Numbered from the stretch's first letter, positions 1 through 9,171 are shown. The stretch: 64,000 nucleotides of DNA from Nostoc sp. UHCC 0870 (GCF_022063185.1 NZ_CP091913.1:2729501-2793500), one strand, 5' to 3'. Translations and numbers: made by a program. The notes: a model not told the origin generated them from the letters alone.

Positions 1-115
1 GTGATTACTCCCTGAATAGACTCTGTGTTAAAAATCTTGAGAATTTAAAAAAATTGGGTTGAATTTGCAGTAAGCTCGTCTTGAATTGTAGTGTAACTTA
101 ACAGGAATCTTTACT

Positions 116-226
116 ATGGCAGCTTCATTTTTGCCCTCTATCTTAGTTCCTCTGACTGGTTTGGTTTTTCCAGCAGTAGCAATGGCGTTCATGATGTTAT
201 ACATTGAACGCGATGATATTGGTTAA
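116..226 (+). CDS. psaI: Photosystem I reaction centre subunit VIII (PsaI)
   Basis: A 36-residue single-pass membrane protein. It starts [13 protein letters not shown], has one hydrophobic helix containing the [10 protein letters not shown] stretch and ends LYIERDDIG. That is the length and the IERxD-type charged tail of PsaI, the small subunit that helps PsaL form PSI trimers/tetramers in the thylakoid. The gene is too short for ordinary ORF calling. An AGGA box lies upstream of the ATG and a strong terminator follows. It converges with psbJ, an arrangement seen near psbEFLJ in some Nostocales. Identification rests on length and motif; a different single-helix photosystem subunit is possible but less likely. 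Confidence 0.82.
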   Translation: MAASFLPSILVPLTGLVFPAVAMAFMMLYIERDDIG

Positions 227-261
227 TTAACTTGATTGGTTGACTAATCAATAATTAAAAG

Positions 262-292
262 ACCGCCTGTCCAAAAGAACAGGCGGCTTTTT
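262..292. terminator. Intrinsic terminator between psaI and psbJ
   Basis: An 8-bp GC-rich stem, CCGCCTGT paired with ACAGGCGG, is followed by CTTTTT on the plus strand and preceded by an A-run. It would terminate psaI and, read from the other strand, could also serve the psbEFLJ transcript. Confidence 0.8.
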
Positions 293-339
293 AATGAAAA
301 TTTTTAAACAAGTGCTAGATGAATTGGTTCAATTTCAAG

Positions 340-462
340 TTACATCGAAGAACCGATTCCAGCGTAGGCCCCATAAAAGAAAATACCTACAACAGTTATT
401 ACACCTAAACCTGCGATCGTAGCGACGACCCACAGGGGAATTCTCCCAGTTCCAGCAGACAC
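340..462 (-). CDS. psbJ: Photosystem II protein PsbJ
   Basis: A 40-residue protein read from a GTG start (positions 462-460), beginning (M)[15 protein letters not shown] and ending [10 protein letters not shown], with one hydrophobic helix. Both the GRIPLW N-terminus and the Y.G.GSSx tail are hallmarks of PsbJ. PsbJ sits beside cytochrome b559 in PSII and affects electron flow from QA and late assembly. A GGAGG ribosome-binding site about 8 nt upstream fixes the GTG start. It is the last gene of the psbEFLJ operon. Confidence 0.93.
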   Translation of the reverse strand: MSAGTGRIPLWVVATIAGLGVITVVGIFFYGAYAGIGSSM

Positions 463-533
463 AGATTTTCCTCCTCTCTTAATAAAAAATCAACACAGGT
501 TCAATAAACCCAGATTCAAAACCAGAGTTCCAG

Positions 534-653
534 TTAGTTAAAGAAGTAACTGGAAAACAGAATCCCTAGAACAAAAACTAGTAGTAGTCCCAGGTACAGA
601 GAAGTCCGGTTAAGTTCTACCGGCTGATTATTCGGGTTGGGCGTTTTTTCCAT
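534..653 (-). CDS. psbL: Photosystem II protein PsbL
   Basis: A 39-residue protein starting [20 protein letters not shown], followed by a hydrophobic helix and an SSYFFN end. This matches PsbL, which supports the QA site and PSII dimer formation. The start lies only 3 nt after the psbF stop, so translation is probably coupled. Too short for most ORF callers, but conserved and in the expected operon position. Confidence 0.95.
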   Translation of the reverse strand: MEKTPNPNNQPVELNRTSLYLGLLLVFVLGILFSSYFFN

Positions 654-656
654 GAT

Positions 657-794
657 TTACCGTTGAATAAATTGCATTGAGGCGATCGCGCCCAAAAAGA
701 ATACGGTAGGCACAGCTAATGTATGCACTGCAAGCCATCTAACCGTAAAAATAGGATAGGTAACTGGTTGGTTGATGTTATTGCCGCTAGTCAT
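657..794 (-). CDS. psbF: Cytochrome b559 beta subunit (PsbF)
   Basis: A 45-residue protein, start [20 protein letters not shown], with the heme-ligating histidine in [11 protein letters not shown] and the C-terminal FIQR. PsbF and PsbE each give one histidine to the heme of cytochrome b559, which is needed for PSII assembly and photoprotection. It begins 9 nt after the psbE stop and is followed by psbL after 3 nt, a compact four-gene operon. Confidence 0.96.
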   Translation of the reverse strand: MTSGNNINQPVTYPIFTVRWLAVHTLAVPTVFFLGAIASMQFIQR

Positions 795-803
795 GATTTC
801 AAA

Positions 804-1052
804 CTAATTTCCAATAAGTTGGTCAACTTGCTTTTTCGCATCAAAACGATTATTCACAATTGGCACTTCTTGCCGAGCTTGTGTGAAATACTCATTAGGA
901 CGAGGAGTGCCAAACACATCATAAGCCAGCCCGGTGCTGACAAATAGCCAACCGGCAATAAATAATGCTGGAATGGTGATGCTATGGATTACCCAGTAAC
1001 GAATACTGGTAACAATATCGGAAAACGGACGTTCTCCAGTAGTCCCTGACAT
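804..1052 (-). CDS. psbE: Cytochrome b559 alpha subunit (PsbE)
   Basis: An 82-residue protein, full length for PsbE. It contains the heme-binding [16 protein letters not shown] segment (axial His), one membrane helix and the lumenal [16 protein letters not shown] motif. It is first in psbEFLJ. Upstream on the same strand lie ycf48 and rubA, whose products act in PSII assembly, so the whole minus-strand block from about 2.76 kb to 0.34 kb is a photosystem biogenesis cluster conserved in cyanobacteria. Confidence 0.97.
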   Translation of the reverse strand: MSGTTGERPFSDIVTSIRYWVIHSITIPALFIAGWLFVSTGLAYDVFGTPRPNEYFTQARQEVPIVNNRFDAKKQVDQLIGN

Positions 1053-1169
1053 TTAGATACCCACCTTTACAAAAATGTTATTGAGTTTATTATCCTACAA
1101 AGTTTAGAAAGAGTTACAAGTTACAACTTGCTTCTCATAAAACTGCAAGATAATGAAAACCTAAATTAT

Positions 1170-2201
1170 CTAAGCGGCTGCTGGTGTTTTGGCAGATTTA
1201 GCCATATTGGGTTGATATTTTAGCAGTACGCCGCGATCGCCAATGATAAATCCTTGTTCAGGCTGGAAAAAAACGATCTTGTAAAAATTAGCTGCAACTG
1301 CTTCTACATCACGGTCTTTTTCCCAGGTTTTACCGCCATCGGTACTCATGAGTAAATTACCGCTACCGCCACCAATCCAAAGTTCATCGGGTGTGCGATA
1401 AGCTAAATCTAATAAACCCCAACTGGTAGAAAGTTCAGGAGTTTCAGCTTTTAGCCACTCATCTGGTTTAGTCGGGTCACTAAACTGTACCTGACCTCCT
1501 CTTGCTAGTAACCACAACTGACCATCTTGAGCAAATCCCATATTTTCTACCCGACGGGAACTATTGCGGTTATGAGGATTCCAACTATCTTGTCCTGGTT
1601 CCCAAATCGAGTAAAAGCTTCCCTTAGCAGAAACGGCTACATATTTGCCATCAGCAGAACGTTCTAAGTTACGTACTACCCCTACTGCTGCTTCCACCTG
1701 AGCTTTCCAGTTTTTGCCACCATCTGTAGTTTTGTATATTGCGCCTACATCAGTAGCCATTTCAGCTGTATTCTCAGCCAAAGCATAAATAGAAATGGGA
1801 TTACCTGGTAGCTGAGAACTTAGAGGAATACGTGACCAAGAATGACCCTCATCAGTGGTGTGCAGTAGCAAAGAAGGCTCTCCAGCAATCCAACCTTCTT
1901 GTCCAGCAAAACTTACTGAATCAAACCGATACCGATCATCATCTAATTCTAATTTGAGAGGCTGCCAAGTGTCGCCACCATCATTGGTTTCCAAAAGGGT
2001 GGTGTTGCTACCAACGAGGAAACCATGTTGAGGATTGCTAGTAAAGCCGATATCTAGCAGTTTTGCCTCAGTTGGCACAGAAATAACTGCCCAAGGGTTG
2101 TAGCTTATAGAGGGAACTTTGCTACAACCAATACACAAGAAAACGACCATCAACAAAGCAAAGATTTTCTGCCAACTTTTCACAATAGACATCGATCGCA
2201 T
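1170..2201 (-). CDS. ycf48: Photosystem II assembly factor Ycf48 (HCF136 homologue)
   Basis: A 343-residue seven-bladed propeller protein. The repeats are visible as recurring TTDGGxxW motifs (TNDGGDTW, TTDEGHSW, TTDGGKNW, STDGGKTW). The N-terminus is a signal peptide ending at a Cys (FLCIGCSK), consistent with a thylakoid lipoprotein as reported for cyanobacterial Ycf48. Ycf48 binds early D1 precursor complexes and aids PSII reaction-centre assembly and repair. It lies between rubA and psbE, the usual order in cyanobacteria. The start may instead be the fourth codon (MSIVKSW), three codons in. Confidence 0.95.
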   Translation of the reverse strand: MRSMSIVKSWQKIFALLMVVFLCIGCSKVPSISYNPWAVISVPTEAKLLDIGFTSNPQHGFLVGSNTTLLETNDGGDTWQPLKLELDDDRYRFDSVSFAGQEGWIAGEPSLLLHTTDEGHSWSRIPLSSQLPGNPISIYALAENTAEMATDVGAIYKTTDGGKNWKAQVEAAVGVVRNLERSADGKYVAVSAKGSFYSIWEPGQDSWNPHNRNSSRRVENMGFAQDGQLWLLARGGQVQFSDPTKPDEWLKAETPELSTSWGLLDLAYRTPDELWIGGGSGNLLMSTDGGKTWEKDRDVEAVAANFYKIVFFQPEQGFIIGDRGVLLKYQPNMAKSAKTPAAA

Positions 2202-2279
2202 GAGATTTTTTTGTATTTGTTTCTAAATTTGTGTAAGGTTTCTCTAAAAAGTTTACCTATCTAGTAGAAAAAGCTGATT

Positions 2280-2319
2280 GAGTGCTGAGTGCTGAGTGCT
2301 GAGTGCTGAGTGCTGAGTT
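2280..2319. repeat. Heptamer tandem repeat (GAGTGCT)n
   Basis: Five perfect GAGTGCT units and one degenerate unit lie between ycf48 and rubA. This is the short tandemly repeated repetitive sequence type common in Nostocales intergenic DNA. Related heptamer tracts occur near 27110-27180, 36018-36050 and 57770-57840. Confidence 0.85.
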
Positions 2320-2320
2320 C

Positions 2321-2348
2321 TGTTAGCGGTAGCGCGGCGTTTAGCCGG
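2321..2348. repeat. Dispersed 28-bp repeat (TGTTAGCGG...AGCCGG family), copy 1
   Basis: Copy of a dispersed GC-rich repeat, TGTTAGCGGTAGCGCGGCGT followed by TTAGCCGG. Other copies are at 20486-20542 (two tandem variants), 24653-24680 (inverted) and 57794-57821. Each copy sits next to a GTGCTGA-type heptamer tract. Confidence 0.8.
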
Positions 2349-2428
2349 TGCTGAGTATAGTTTTCTCATCTGCCCACTGCGCCTCTGCTGCTCTTCTCCA
2401 CTGCGCCACTGCGCCCCTGTCTCCAGTC

Positions 2429-2764
2429 TCACTGCAAGCCGTAGAGACTAATAAAAAACAAAATGGCAAGACCCAAAGCACCAAAAATCAGGAGATTTTT
2501 CTGATTTGGGGTTAGGGTATTTACACCTAAACCATAACTGAGATTTTCTTTGAAACCGGATGCTGTGCCTGCTGGTCCAATATTGCTAAAAGCAGTTTTT
2601 TTAGCCGTACAAACAGGACAACGCCAATTTACTGGCAGTTCTAAAAAAGGTGTCCCTGAAGAAATATCATGCTTATCATCACCCTTTTCAGGTTCATAAA
2701 CATAACCACAGGCGCGACACTCGTAGCGGTCTAACGCTGTAGTCTCAACAGCTTGTTCGCTCAT
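2429..2764 (-). CDS. rubA: Membrane-anchored rubredoxin (RubA)
   Basis: A 111-residue protein with a rubredoxin fold: CRACGYVYEPEKGD in the first half and CPVCTAKKTAF in the second give the four iron-binding cysteines. A linker and one C-terminal membrane helix (LLIFGALGLAILFFISLYGL) follow. This tailed form is specific to oxygenic phototrophs, where it is needed for photosystem assembly. It lies upstream of ycf48 and psbEFLJ on the same strand, with about 230 nt of repeat-rich DNA between rubA and ycf48. Confidence 0.95.
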   Translation of the reverse strand: MSEQAVETTALDRYECRACGYVYEPEKGDDKHDISSGTPFLELPVNWRCPVCTAKKTAFSNIGPAGTASGFKENLSYGLGVNTLTPNQKNLLIFGALGLAILFFISLYGLQ

Positions 2765-2959
2765 GACTCAGGTCTCGCAAAGAGGAATTATTAAATATAC
2801 GTTACAAATTATGACATATTCGTTAGACTTTTCTATCACCCTCACAAATGAATCAAATACCTGAAATCCGTCTGTTTCACAGATTTCAGAAAAACTAAAC
2901 AGATATAATGTAAAAGAAAGTAACAGCGTTATTTACACTATAAGCGGTAGATATTCATT

Positions 2960-3322
2960 GTGTTTGTCCTTAGCGGTTACGAATACCTTCTAGGCTTTTT
3001 CATTATCTGTAGCCTAGTTCCTGCCTTAGCACTGTCTGCGTCCAAGCTTCTCAGACCCACGGGTAACAGCCTGGAACGTCGCACCACCTATGAATCTGGG
3101 ATGGAACCCATCGGAGGGGCCTGGATTCAGTTCAACATCCGCTACTACATGTTTGCTCTAGTCTTCGTAGTCTTTGATGTGGAGACTGTGTTTCTCTATC
3201 CTTGGGCGGTAGCCTTTCACCGTCTGGGGTTATTGGCATTCATTGAAGCACTGATTTTTATTGCAATTCTTGTAGTCGCCCTAGTTTACGCGTGGCGTAA
3301 AGGAGCTTTGGAATGGTCTTAA
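2960..3322 (+). CDS. ndhC: NAD(P)H-quinone oxidoreductase subunit 3 (NdhC)
   Basis: A 120-residue membrane subunit with three hydrophobic helices and the conserved segment [44 protein letters not shown], which carries the acidic FDVE motif of the NuoA/ND3 family. It is part of the thylakoid NDH-1 complex, which uses ferredoxin as donor and drives cyclic electron flow, respiration and CO2 uptake. The start used is GTG. Its end overlaps the ndhK start by 10 nt, indicating translational coupling in ndhC-ndhK-ndhJ. Confidence 0.96.
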   Translation: MFVLSGYEYLLGFFIICSLVPALALSASKLLRPTGNSLERRTTYESGMEPIGGAWIQFNIRYYMFALVFVVFDVETVFLYPWAVAFHRLGLLAFIEALIFIAILVVALVYAWRKGALEWS

Positions 3323-4050
3323 ATTCTAATTTAACCACCCAGGACAAAGAGCGCATCATCAACCCCATTGAGCGTCCTAAAGTCACTCAAGACCTGTCAG
3401 AAAACGTAATTTTGACTACGGTTGATGACCTCTACAACTGGGCGAGGCTTTCTAGTCTGTGGCCTTTGCTGTTTGGTACAGCTTGCTGCTTTATTGAGTT
3501 TGCAGCTTTAATTGGCTCACGTTTTGACTTTGACCGCTTCGGATTAATTCCCCGTTCTAGTCCTCGTCAAGCTGATTTGATTATTACAGCCGGGACAATC
3601 ACCATGAAGATGGCCCCCCAATTGGTGCGTCTTTATGAACAAATGCCCGAACCTAAATATGTAATTGCGATGGGAGCTTGTACAATTACAGGCGGGATGT
3701 TTAGTGTTGATTCTCCCACGGCTGTACGCGGAGTCGATAAACTGATTCCTGTGGATGTGTATTTACCGGGTTGTCCTCCTCGTCCTGAAGCAATTATTGA
3801 CGCAATTATTAAGTTGCGGAAGAAGATTGCTAATGATTCGATGCAGGAACGGGGTCAAATTAAACAAACCCACCGTTTCTACAGCACGACTCATAATATG
3901 AAACCAGTACCAGAAATTTTAACTGGTAAGTATATGCAGTCAGAAACCCGCTTCAACCCACCCAAGGAATTAACCGAAGCAATCGGTTTACCTGTTCCAC
4001 CTGCACTGTTGACAGGAAAGACACAGAAGGAGGAACAAGGCCGTGGCTGA
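3313..4050 (+). CDS. ndhK: NAD(P)H-quinone oxidoreductase subunit K (NdhK)
   Basis: A 245-residue NuoB/PSST-family subunit. Ligands for the N2-type 4Fe-4S cluster are visible: the CC pair in [12 protein letters not shown], the Cys in [10 protein letters not shown] and the Cys in [11 protein letters not shown]. This cluster passes electrons to plastoquinone in the peripheral arm of NDH-1. The N- and C-terminal extensions are usual for cyanobacterial NdhK. It overlaps ndhC by 10 nt and ndhJ by 8 nt. Confidence 0.97.
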   Translation: MVLNSNLTTQDKERIINPIERPKVTQDLSENVILTTVDDLYNWARLSSLWPLLFGTACCFIEFAALIGSRFDFDRFGLIPRSSPRQADLIITAGTITMKMAPQLVRLYEQMPEPKYVIAMGACTITGGMFSVDSPTAVRGVDKLIPVDVYLPGCPPRPEAIIDAIIKLRKKIANDSMQERGQIKQTHRFYSTTHNMKPVPEILTGKYMQSETRFNPPKELTEAIGLPVPPALLTGKTQKEEQGRG

Positions 4051-4570
4051 TGAAGAAGTAAAACCAGTTCCCGCAGAGACAGAGGCTATAGTTCCAGCCG
4101 GTCAAATTTCCCAGTGGCTGACAGAAAATGGCTTTGCTCATGAGTCTTTGACAGCTGATAAGAACGGCGTAGAGATAATTAAAGTCCCGCCAGATTTCCT
4201 GCTTCCTATCGCTACAGCCCTGTACGCTTACGGGTTTAATTATCTCCAGTTTCAATCAGGTATTGACCTTGGGCCAGGAGAGGATTTAGTCAGTGTGTAT
4301 CACTTGGTGAAAGTGGGTGATAATGCTGACCGACCTGAAGAAATCCGGGTGAAGGTGTTCTTACCACGGGAAAATCCTGTAGTGCCTTCTGTTTACTGGA
4401 TTTGGAAGACGGCAGATTGGCAGGAACGCGAATCTTACGATATGTTCGGCATTATCTACGAAGGACACCCCAATTTGAAGCGGATTTTGATGCCTGAAGA
4501 TTGGGTGGGTTGGCCTTTGCGTAAGGATTACATCTCGCCTGATTTCTATGAGTTGCAGGATGCTTATTAG
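4043..4570 (+). CDS. ndhJ: NAD(P)H-quinone oxidoreductase subunit J (NdhJ)
   Basis: A 175-residue NuoC-family (30 kDa) subunit. The signature [36 protein letters not shown] is present near the C-terminus. It begins with GTG inside the end of ndhK (8-nt overlap) and is the last gene of the ndhCKJ operon. It works in the hydrophilic arm of the thylakoid NDH-1 complex. Confidence 0.97.
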   Translation: MADEEVKPVPAETEAIVPAGQISQWLTENGFAHESLTADKNGVEIIKVPPDFLLPIATALYAYGFNYLQFQSGIDLGPGEDLVSVYHLVKVGDNADRPEEIRVKVFLPRENPVVPSVYWIWKTADWQERESYDMFGIIYEGHPNLKRILMPEDWVGWPLRKDYISPDFYELQDAY

Positions 4571-4632
4571 GTTTTGCTGAAGTCCTAATTGCTGAGTGTC
4601 AGCTAGTGAGAATTTTAATGTCTCATCTTTAA

Positions 4633-4667
4633 CCCTTCTCCGGCGGCGGAGAGGGGTAATGTTTTTT
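4633..4667 (+). terminator. Intrinsic terminator after ndhJ
   Basis: A stem CCCTTCTCCG paired with CGGAGAGGGG around GCGG, followed by TAATGTTTTTT, lies about 65 nt after the ndhJ stop. Confidence 0.65.
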
Positions 4668-4704
4668 AGGGGTAGTTCACGAAACTACAAAGTTTTTCAG
4701 AGAA

Positions 4705-4819
4705 TAGACCTCTTGCATAAATGCTGAAGCTGTCATGTTGAGCGAAGCGAAACATCTCAAAGATTCTATATTTCATTGAGAATGACACATCTCATTTTCG
4801 GACTTTTGCAAGAGGTCTA
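4705..4819. mobile_element. 115-bp MITE, copy A
   Basis: Bounded by TAGACCTCTTGCA and its near-perfect inverse TGCAAGAGGTCTA. A second 115-bp copy lies in reverse orientation at 20555-20669, with the same interior (ATGTTGAGCGAAGCGAAACA-type segment). The ends are TA, as expected for elements moved by IS630/Tc1-type transposases that target TA. It has no coding capacity. Confidence 0.75.
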
Positions 4820-4885
4820 ATCGCGATCGCTAAAATTTTTTTAGTCTATGATACTGTTTAATATGCAATTTTTAATTCCCAATTA

Positions 4886-4917
4886 CAAAACTCCTCTTAT
4901 AAATGAGAGGAGTTTTG
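4886..4917. terminator. Long hairpin, probable bidirectional terminator
   Basis: A 12-bp perfect stem, CAAAACTCCTCT paired with AGAGGAGTTTTG, around an 8-nt loop. It lies just past the stop of the small minus-strand ORF at 4953-5060. Confidence 0.65.
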
Positions 4918-4952
4918 TAAAGTTTAGTTGCTAAAATTTTATTTTTTTATTT

Positions 4953-5060
4953 TTAGAAAACACTCATGATGGTGATTATGCTGACGCTAGTCAACATAAT
5001 TAACGCTCCCATAACCATAGATTCTCCCAACGAATTAGGGCGTTTTGGGTTATTTATCAT
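4953..5060 (-). CDS. Small membrane protein, 35 aa, unknown
   Basis: A 35-codon ORF, MINNPKRPNSLGESMVMGAL then a hydrophobic stretch ending TIMSVF. The layout is a short polar N-terminus followed by one probable membrane helix of about 20 residues. An AGGA box sits about 8 nt before the ATG, and a strong hairpin follows 35 nt after the stop, which supports a real single-gene transcript. I do not recognise the family. It could be a small subunit or regulator of a thylakoid or plasma-membrane complex, but nothing here shows which. Confidence 0.5.
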   Translation of the reverse strand: MINNPKRPNSLGESMVMGALIMLTSVSIITIMSVF

Positions 5061-5335
5061 AGTAGAATCCTGCAAATTTAGTTATTTCATAAAGATATCA
5101 GTCACCGTATATATATCTAAGAAACTAAGGTAAAACTTAAAATACTGCAATACTTCTTAGTAAATACTGTAGTATTTACTTAAAAATCAGATTCATCATT
5201 TTAGATAAACATAAATTTTAATTACGTACAATAACCTCATAAATTACAAAATTCATACGGCAACCTAATGAGAGCAAATTAACTTATACTCCCTTCCTTC
5301 CCTGCTAATAAAAAATATTGCCGACGACCTAACTT

Positions 5336-6562
5336 ATGATTAAAATCCTTCACCTCTCTGACATCCATATGGGAAGCGGTTTTTCCCACGGCAGAATTAA
5401 TCCAGTTACAGGTTTAAACACGCGACTGGAAGATTTTGTGCAGACTTTATCACTGTGTATTGATCGGGCATTAACGGATGCTGTAGATTTGGTTCTATTC
5501 GGTGGGGATGCTTTTCCTGATGCGACACCACCGCCTTATGTACAAGAAGCTTTTGCTAGTCAATTTCGGCGATTGGTCGATGCTAATATTCCAACGGTGT
5601 TGTTGGTGGGAAATCATGACCAACATTCCCAAGGACAAGGAGGCGCGAGTTTAAATATTTACCGCACCTTGGGAGTACCAGGTTTTGTAGTTGGGGATAA
5701 GTTAACTACTCACCACATCTCTACCCCTAACGGTAAAGTGCAAATAATTACCCTACCTTGGCTTACCCGTTCCACTCTGATGACTCGTCAGGAAACAGAC
5801 GGTTTATCGCTGGCGGAAGTCAATCAATTGTTAACGGAACGCTTGCAAGTTGTTATGGAAGGGGAAATTCGTCGGCTTGACTCCGATGTGCCTACTGTGC
5901 TTTTAGCTCACTTGATGGCTGATAATGCAACTTTAGGGGCTGAACGGTTTTTAGCGGTGGGTAAAGGTTTTACACTACCCTTATCTTTGTTGACTCGTCC
6001 TTGTTTTGATTATGTGGCTTTGGGACACGTCCACCGCCATCAAAATTTAAATAAATCTAATAACCCGCCAGTGATTTATCCGGGGAGTATTGAACGGGTA
6101 GATTTTAGTGAGGAGAAAGAAGATAAAGGTTATATCATGTTGGAACTGGAACGGGGGAGTGCGAAATGGGAATTTTGCCCTTTATCAGTTCGGACTTTTC
6201 GGACTTTAGAAGTAGATGTGTCGAAAGCAGAAGAACCCCAAGGTGTTTTAATCAAGGCGATCGCTAAACATGATTTAGAAGATGCAGTAGTACGGCTAAT
6301 TTATAAACTTCGTTCCGAACAAATCGATTTGATTGATAACTCTGCCTTACATTCTGCCCTGAGTGCTGCTCATACTTATACTATTCAAGCAGAATTAGTC
6401 AGTCAGTTAGCTCGTCCCCGCATTCCTGAGTTGAGTGCTAGCAGTAGCATAGACCCAATGGAAGCACTCAAAACTTACTTACAGAATCGTGAAGACCTCA
6501 AAGATATAGCTGGGTCAATGTTAGAAGCCGCAGAAAACTTATTAGGGACTTCGAGAAAATAA
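5336..6562 (+). CDS. SbcD-like DNA exonuclease (metallophosphoesterase)
   Basis: A 408-residue Mre11/SbcD-type calcineurin-like phosphoesterase. The metal-binding motifs are in order: DIHMG near residue 9, GGDAF near 58, VGNHDQ near 95, AHLM near 195 and GHVHRHQ near 233. A C-terminal cap domain follows. SbcD works with the SbcC ATPase to cut hairpins and protein-blocked DNA ends. No sbcC lies in the window, so the partner would be encoded elsewhere. It is a single gene on the plus strand between a small-protein gene and dus. Confidence 0.9.
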   Translation: MIKILHLSDIHMGSGFSHGRINPVTGLNTRLEDFVQTLSLCIDRALTDAVDLVLFGGDAFPDATPPPYVQEAFASQFRRLVDANIPTVLLVGNHDQHSQGQGGASLNIYRTLGVPGFVVGDKLTTHHISTPNGKVQIITLPWLTRSTLMTRQETDGLSLAEVNQLLTERLQVVMEGEIRRLDSDVPTVLLAHLMADNATLGAERFLAVGKGFTLPLSLLTRPCFDYVALGHVHRHQNLNKSNNPPVIYPGSIERVDFSEEKEDKGYIMLELERGSAKWEFCPLSVRTFRTLEVDVSKAEEPQGVLIKAIAKHDLEDAVVRLIYKLRSEQIDLIDNSALHSALSAAHTYTIQAELVSQLARPRIPELSASSSIDPMEALKTYLQNREDLKDIAGSMLEAAENLLGTSRK

Positions 6563-6640
6563 AATATACAATTAATAGTGATAATAATTCTTATTACTTG
6601 TATATTCTATTTTTGTTAGACTCAATTTTTCGATAATTCT

Positions 6641-7693
6641 TTAAGCAACTTGGAAATTTTCGGCTTCTTCCATTGGTTCATAACCATGAGTTAACTGCTC
6701 AATAGCTCTATCAATCAAATCTAAACCTTGCTGTACTGTTTCCACTAAACTTAATTGTCCCCGCAATTCAGCTGCACCGACAAAACCTTTGGCGTACCAA
6801 GTCATGTGCTTGCGGGCTTGACGGACACCGCGATCGCCTTTATATTCCCATAAGGCTTGTAAATGATCTCTGGCGCATTCCAAACGCTGAATTGGGGTTG
6901 GTGCTGGTAATGTCTCTCCAGTTTTCAAGAAGTGGTCAATTTCTCCTACCAAAAAGGGATAACCCAAAGTCCCACGGGAACACATCACACCATCAGCACC
7001 AGTTTGTTCTAAGCATCTTACAGCCGCTTCTACTGAAAATATATCCCCATTACCAATCACTGGAATAGATAGGGTTTCCTTCACACGGGCTATCCATTCC
7101 CAGCGAGCATTCCCATTGTACCCTTGAGCGCGGGTACGTCCATGCACAGTAATCATTTGCGCCCCGGCATCTTCCATGCGCTTGGCAAAATCGAGAATGA
7201 AGATTTCTTTGTCATTCCAGCCAATACGCGTCTTGACTGTGACTGGTACATTAACAGCCTTCACCACTTCCCGAACAATAGCCTCTGCTACTTCTGGCTG
7301 TCTCAACAGGGAAGAACCGCCACCATTTTTGGTAATTTTATTGACTGGACACCCCATATTTATATCAATAGTGTCAGCACCTTCTGCAACTGCTTTGATG
7401 GCTGCTTCCGCTAAGAAATCAGGACGACAATCAAACAACTGAATGCTGATAGGGCGTTCGTTGGGGTCTACCTCCATGATTTTGGGTAGTTGCTTGACGT
7501 AGTGTAACCCCGTAGCATTCACCATTTCGGTGTACATCATTGAATCTGGTGCATAGCGTCGCACTAAGCGACGAAATACCATATCTGTCACCCCAGATAA
7601 AGGCGACTGAAGAACTCGGCTTTTGACTTCAAATGAGCCGATTTTGAGGGGTTGAGAAAGTCTAGCTTGTAGGCTGGGAGACAGTGTGAGCAT
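6641..7693 (-). CDS. dus: tRNA-dihydrouridine synthase (DusB/NifR3 family)
   Basis: A 350-residue FMN-dependent TIM-barrel enzyme that reduces uridines in the tRNA D-loop. Diagnostic segments: QSPLSGVTDMVFRRLVRRY (FMN site), INMGCPVNKITKNGGGSSLL with the catalytic Cys, VTVKTRIGW, ITVHGRTRAQGYNG, and IGNGDIFS. Length is typical. It stands alone on the minus strand with short GC-biased repeats upstream. Confidence 0.95.
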   Translation of the reverse strand: MLTLSPSLQARLSQPLKIGSFEVKSRVLQSPLSGVTDMVFRRLVRRYAPDSMMYTEMVNATGLHYVKQLPKIMEVDPNERPISIQLFDCRPDFLAEAAIKAVAEGADTIDINMGCPVNKITKNGGGSSLLRQPEVAEAIVREVVKAVNVPVTVKTRIGWNDKEIFILDFAKRMEDAGAQMITVHGRTRAQGYNGNARWEWIARVKETLSIPVIGNGDIFSVEAAVRCLEQTGADGVMCSRGTLGYPFLVGEIDHFLKTGETLPAPTPIQRLECARDHLQALWEYKGDRGVRQARKHMTWYAKGFVGAAELRGQLSLVETVQQGLDLIDRAIEQLTHGYEPMEEAENFQVA

Positions 7694-8004
7694 ACGAACA
7701 ATTCAAAATACACTTCAATGATATCTATTTGGCTCACCTTTTTTTAGTTAAGAAGGGGGTGTAAGGGTGTGAGGGTATAGGGGTGTAAGGGTTTTTAACA
7801 CCTATACCCCTTCACTCTCCCCCAAACTCTTGATTTTTCGTATCACTGCGTAAGTCCTATCTAGTGCAAGTAATGGTAAATTGATATACAGATTTTAATG
7901 AAATCTTAATGATTGGTTGTAGCGATCGCCTGTAAATCCCCTCGAATGTTCCTAGCGTTTGACGAATTAGAGGATTTTGGCGATCGCTGGACGATAAATT
8001 TGTT

Positions 8005-8196
8005 TTATGATTCTGGGCTAGTGGTAGTTAAACGTTTTTCTTTGAGGTTTTGTAATTCCTGCCACAGAGAATCAACCTCTGCTTGCAAGCTCATGAACTT
8101 GACTTGTTGATCGTCTTGATAACAAGTCTTGGTTAACTCGCGTACTCGTACAGCTTGAGAGTTACGTTCAGCAATAGTAGATATACAAGTAGTCAT
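8005..8196 (-). CDS. Small coiled-coil hypothetical protein, 63 aa
   Basis: A 63-residue ORF whose second half, FMSLQAEVDSLWQELQNLKEKR, has heptad-like spacing and would form a coiled coil. I do not recognise a named family. The ORF on the opposite strand at the same place is a weaker candidate. It stands alone between dus and the parvulin gene, and no function can be assigned. Confidence 0.55.
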   Translation of the reverse strand: MTTCISTIAERNSQAVRVRELTKTCYQDDQQVKFMSLQAEVDSLWQELQNLKEKRLTTTSPES

Positions 8197-8418
8197 CGCT
8201 AATTAAATTCCACAACTCAACTCACACCTTTGGTAAATAATATAATAAAGCAACTTTAAGCTTTGTTAAATGATTGTATGTTTTACATCATTTACTTTAA
8301 TATATTACCACCTCTATGATAAGCGACGGCGATGACATAACTTCAGTTCCAGAATCCGGCATCCCGCTTGGTCAGCCAGTATAGCGTAACCTTTTTGACA
8401 TCTTAACCCGATGTTCTC

Positions 8419-9171
8419 TTACGAATTATCTTGGCGGCTCAAATCAGCTACAATTTCTACACCACTGATTTGTTCCTCTAACCAAAGTGTAAATAAATCT
8501 TTAGCAATTTGCATCCGTCGTTCCTCATCTAATTCGGGGTTAATGATTTCCTCGACGGCGATGATATGCACTCCTTTGGGGGTGACTATGGGTTTAATAA
8601 TTTGGGGAGGAGTAGCAGCAAAAACCGCAGCTGCAATTTCTGGTCTAAAGTCTCGCCGATAGCGAATACCTTGATAGCCCCCAGCCCTTCTAATTTCTGG
8701 GGTTTGAATGTATTGACGGGCAATTTCTTGGAAGCTGATTTCACCTTCTTTTAAGGCGTAAAATAGCTCTAAAGCTAAGTCTTCATCATCTAAAATAACT
8801 TCATAAGTAACAGCCCCGGTGTAATCAATTTGATGGGCATAAAAGAATGGTTCAACTTTATCTGCAAATAAATGACCAGCTAACTTAGCGGATAATAAGT
8901 TGGTTTTAGCCATGTCTTCAAAGTCATCTAAAGAAAGATAATACTTGTTTAACCAGTTCCAAGTATCTTCTGCCTTGAACAACTGATGAGTTAAGCGCAT
9001 ACTATCTGCGGCTTGTTGGAGTTCTTCTATACTGATTTCAATGCCTGCTGAGACGGCAACTTCAGTAATAATTCTGGAGGTGGCGATCGCTTCTAAAATT
9101 GTGGGGATTTGACAAGATAATTTTAGATGATAAATAATGTCTGCAATCGATAGTTGTATAAGTTTTGACAT
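8419..9171 (-). CDS. Parvulin-type peptidyl-prolyl isomerase, exporter-associated (1)
   Basis: A 250-residue protein with an N-terminal SurA-like helical region (about 1-120) and a C-terminal parvulin (PpiC) domain (about 130-230) showing GEISFQEIARQY, RRAGGYQG and PIVTPKGVHIIAVEE. There is no signal peptide, so it is likely cytoplasmic. It lies downstream of an HlyD adaptor and a C39-peptidase ABC exporter on the same strand. Parvulins in such clusters are thought to handle the exported peptide or the exporter. A paralogue is at 16265-16993. Confidence 0.8.
   Translation of the reverse strand: MSKLIQLSIADIIYHLKLSCQIPTILEAIATSRIITEVAVSAGIEISIEELQQAADSMRLTHQLFKAEDTWNWLNKYYLSLDDFEDMAKTNLLSAKLAGHLFADKVEPFFYAHQIDYTGAVTYEVILDDEDLALELFYALKEGEISFQEIARQYIQTPEIRRAGGYQGIRYRRDFRPEIAAAVFAATPPQIIKPIVTPKGVHIIAVEEIINPELDEERRMQIAKDLFTLWLEEQISGVEIVADLSRQDNS

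Noticed and set aside
8411..8754. Plus-strand ORFs opposite the first parvulin gene
   Set aside because: Shadows of the coding strand; no domain sense and no ribosome-binding site.
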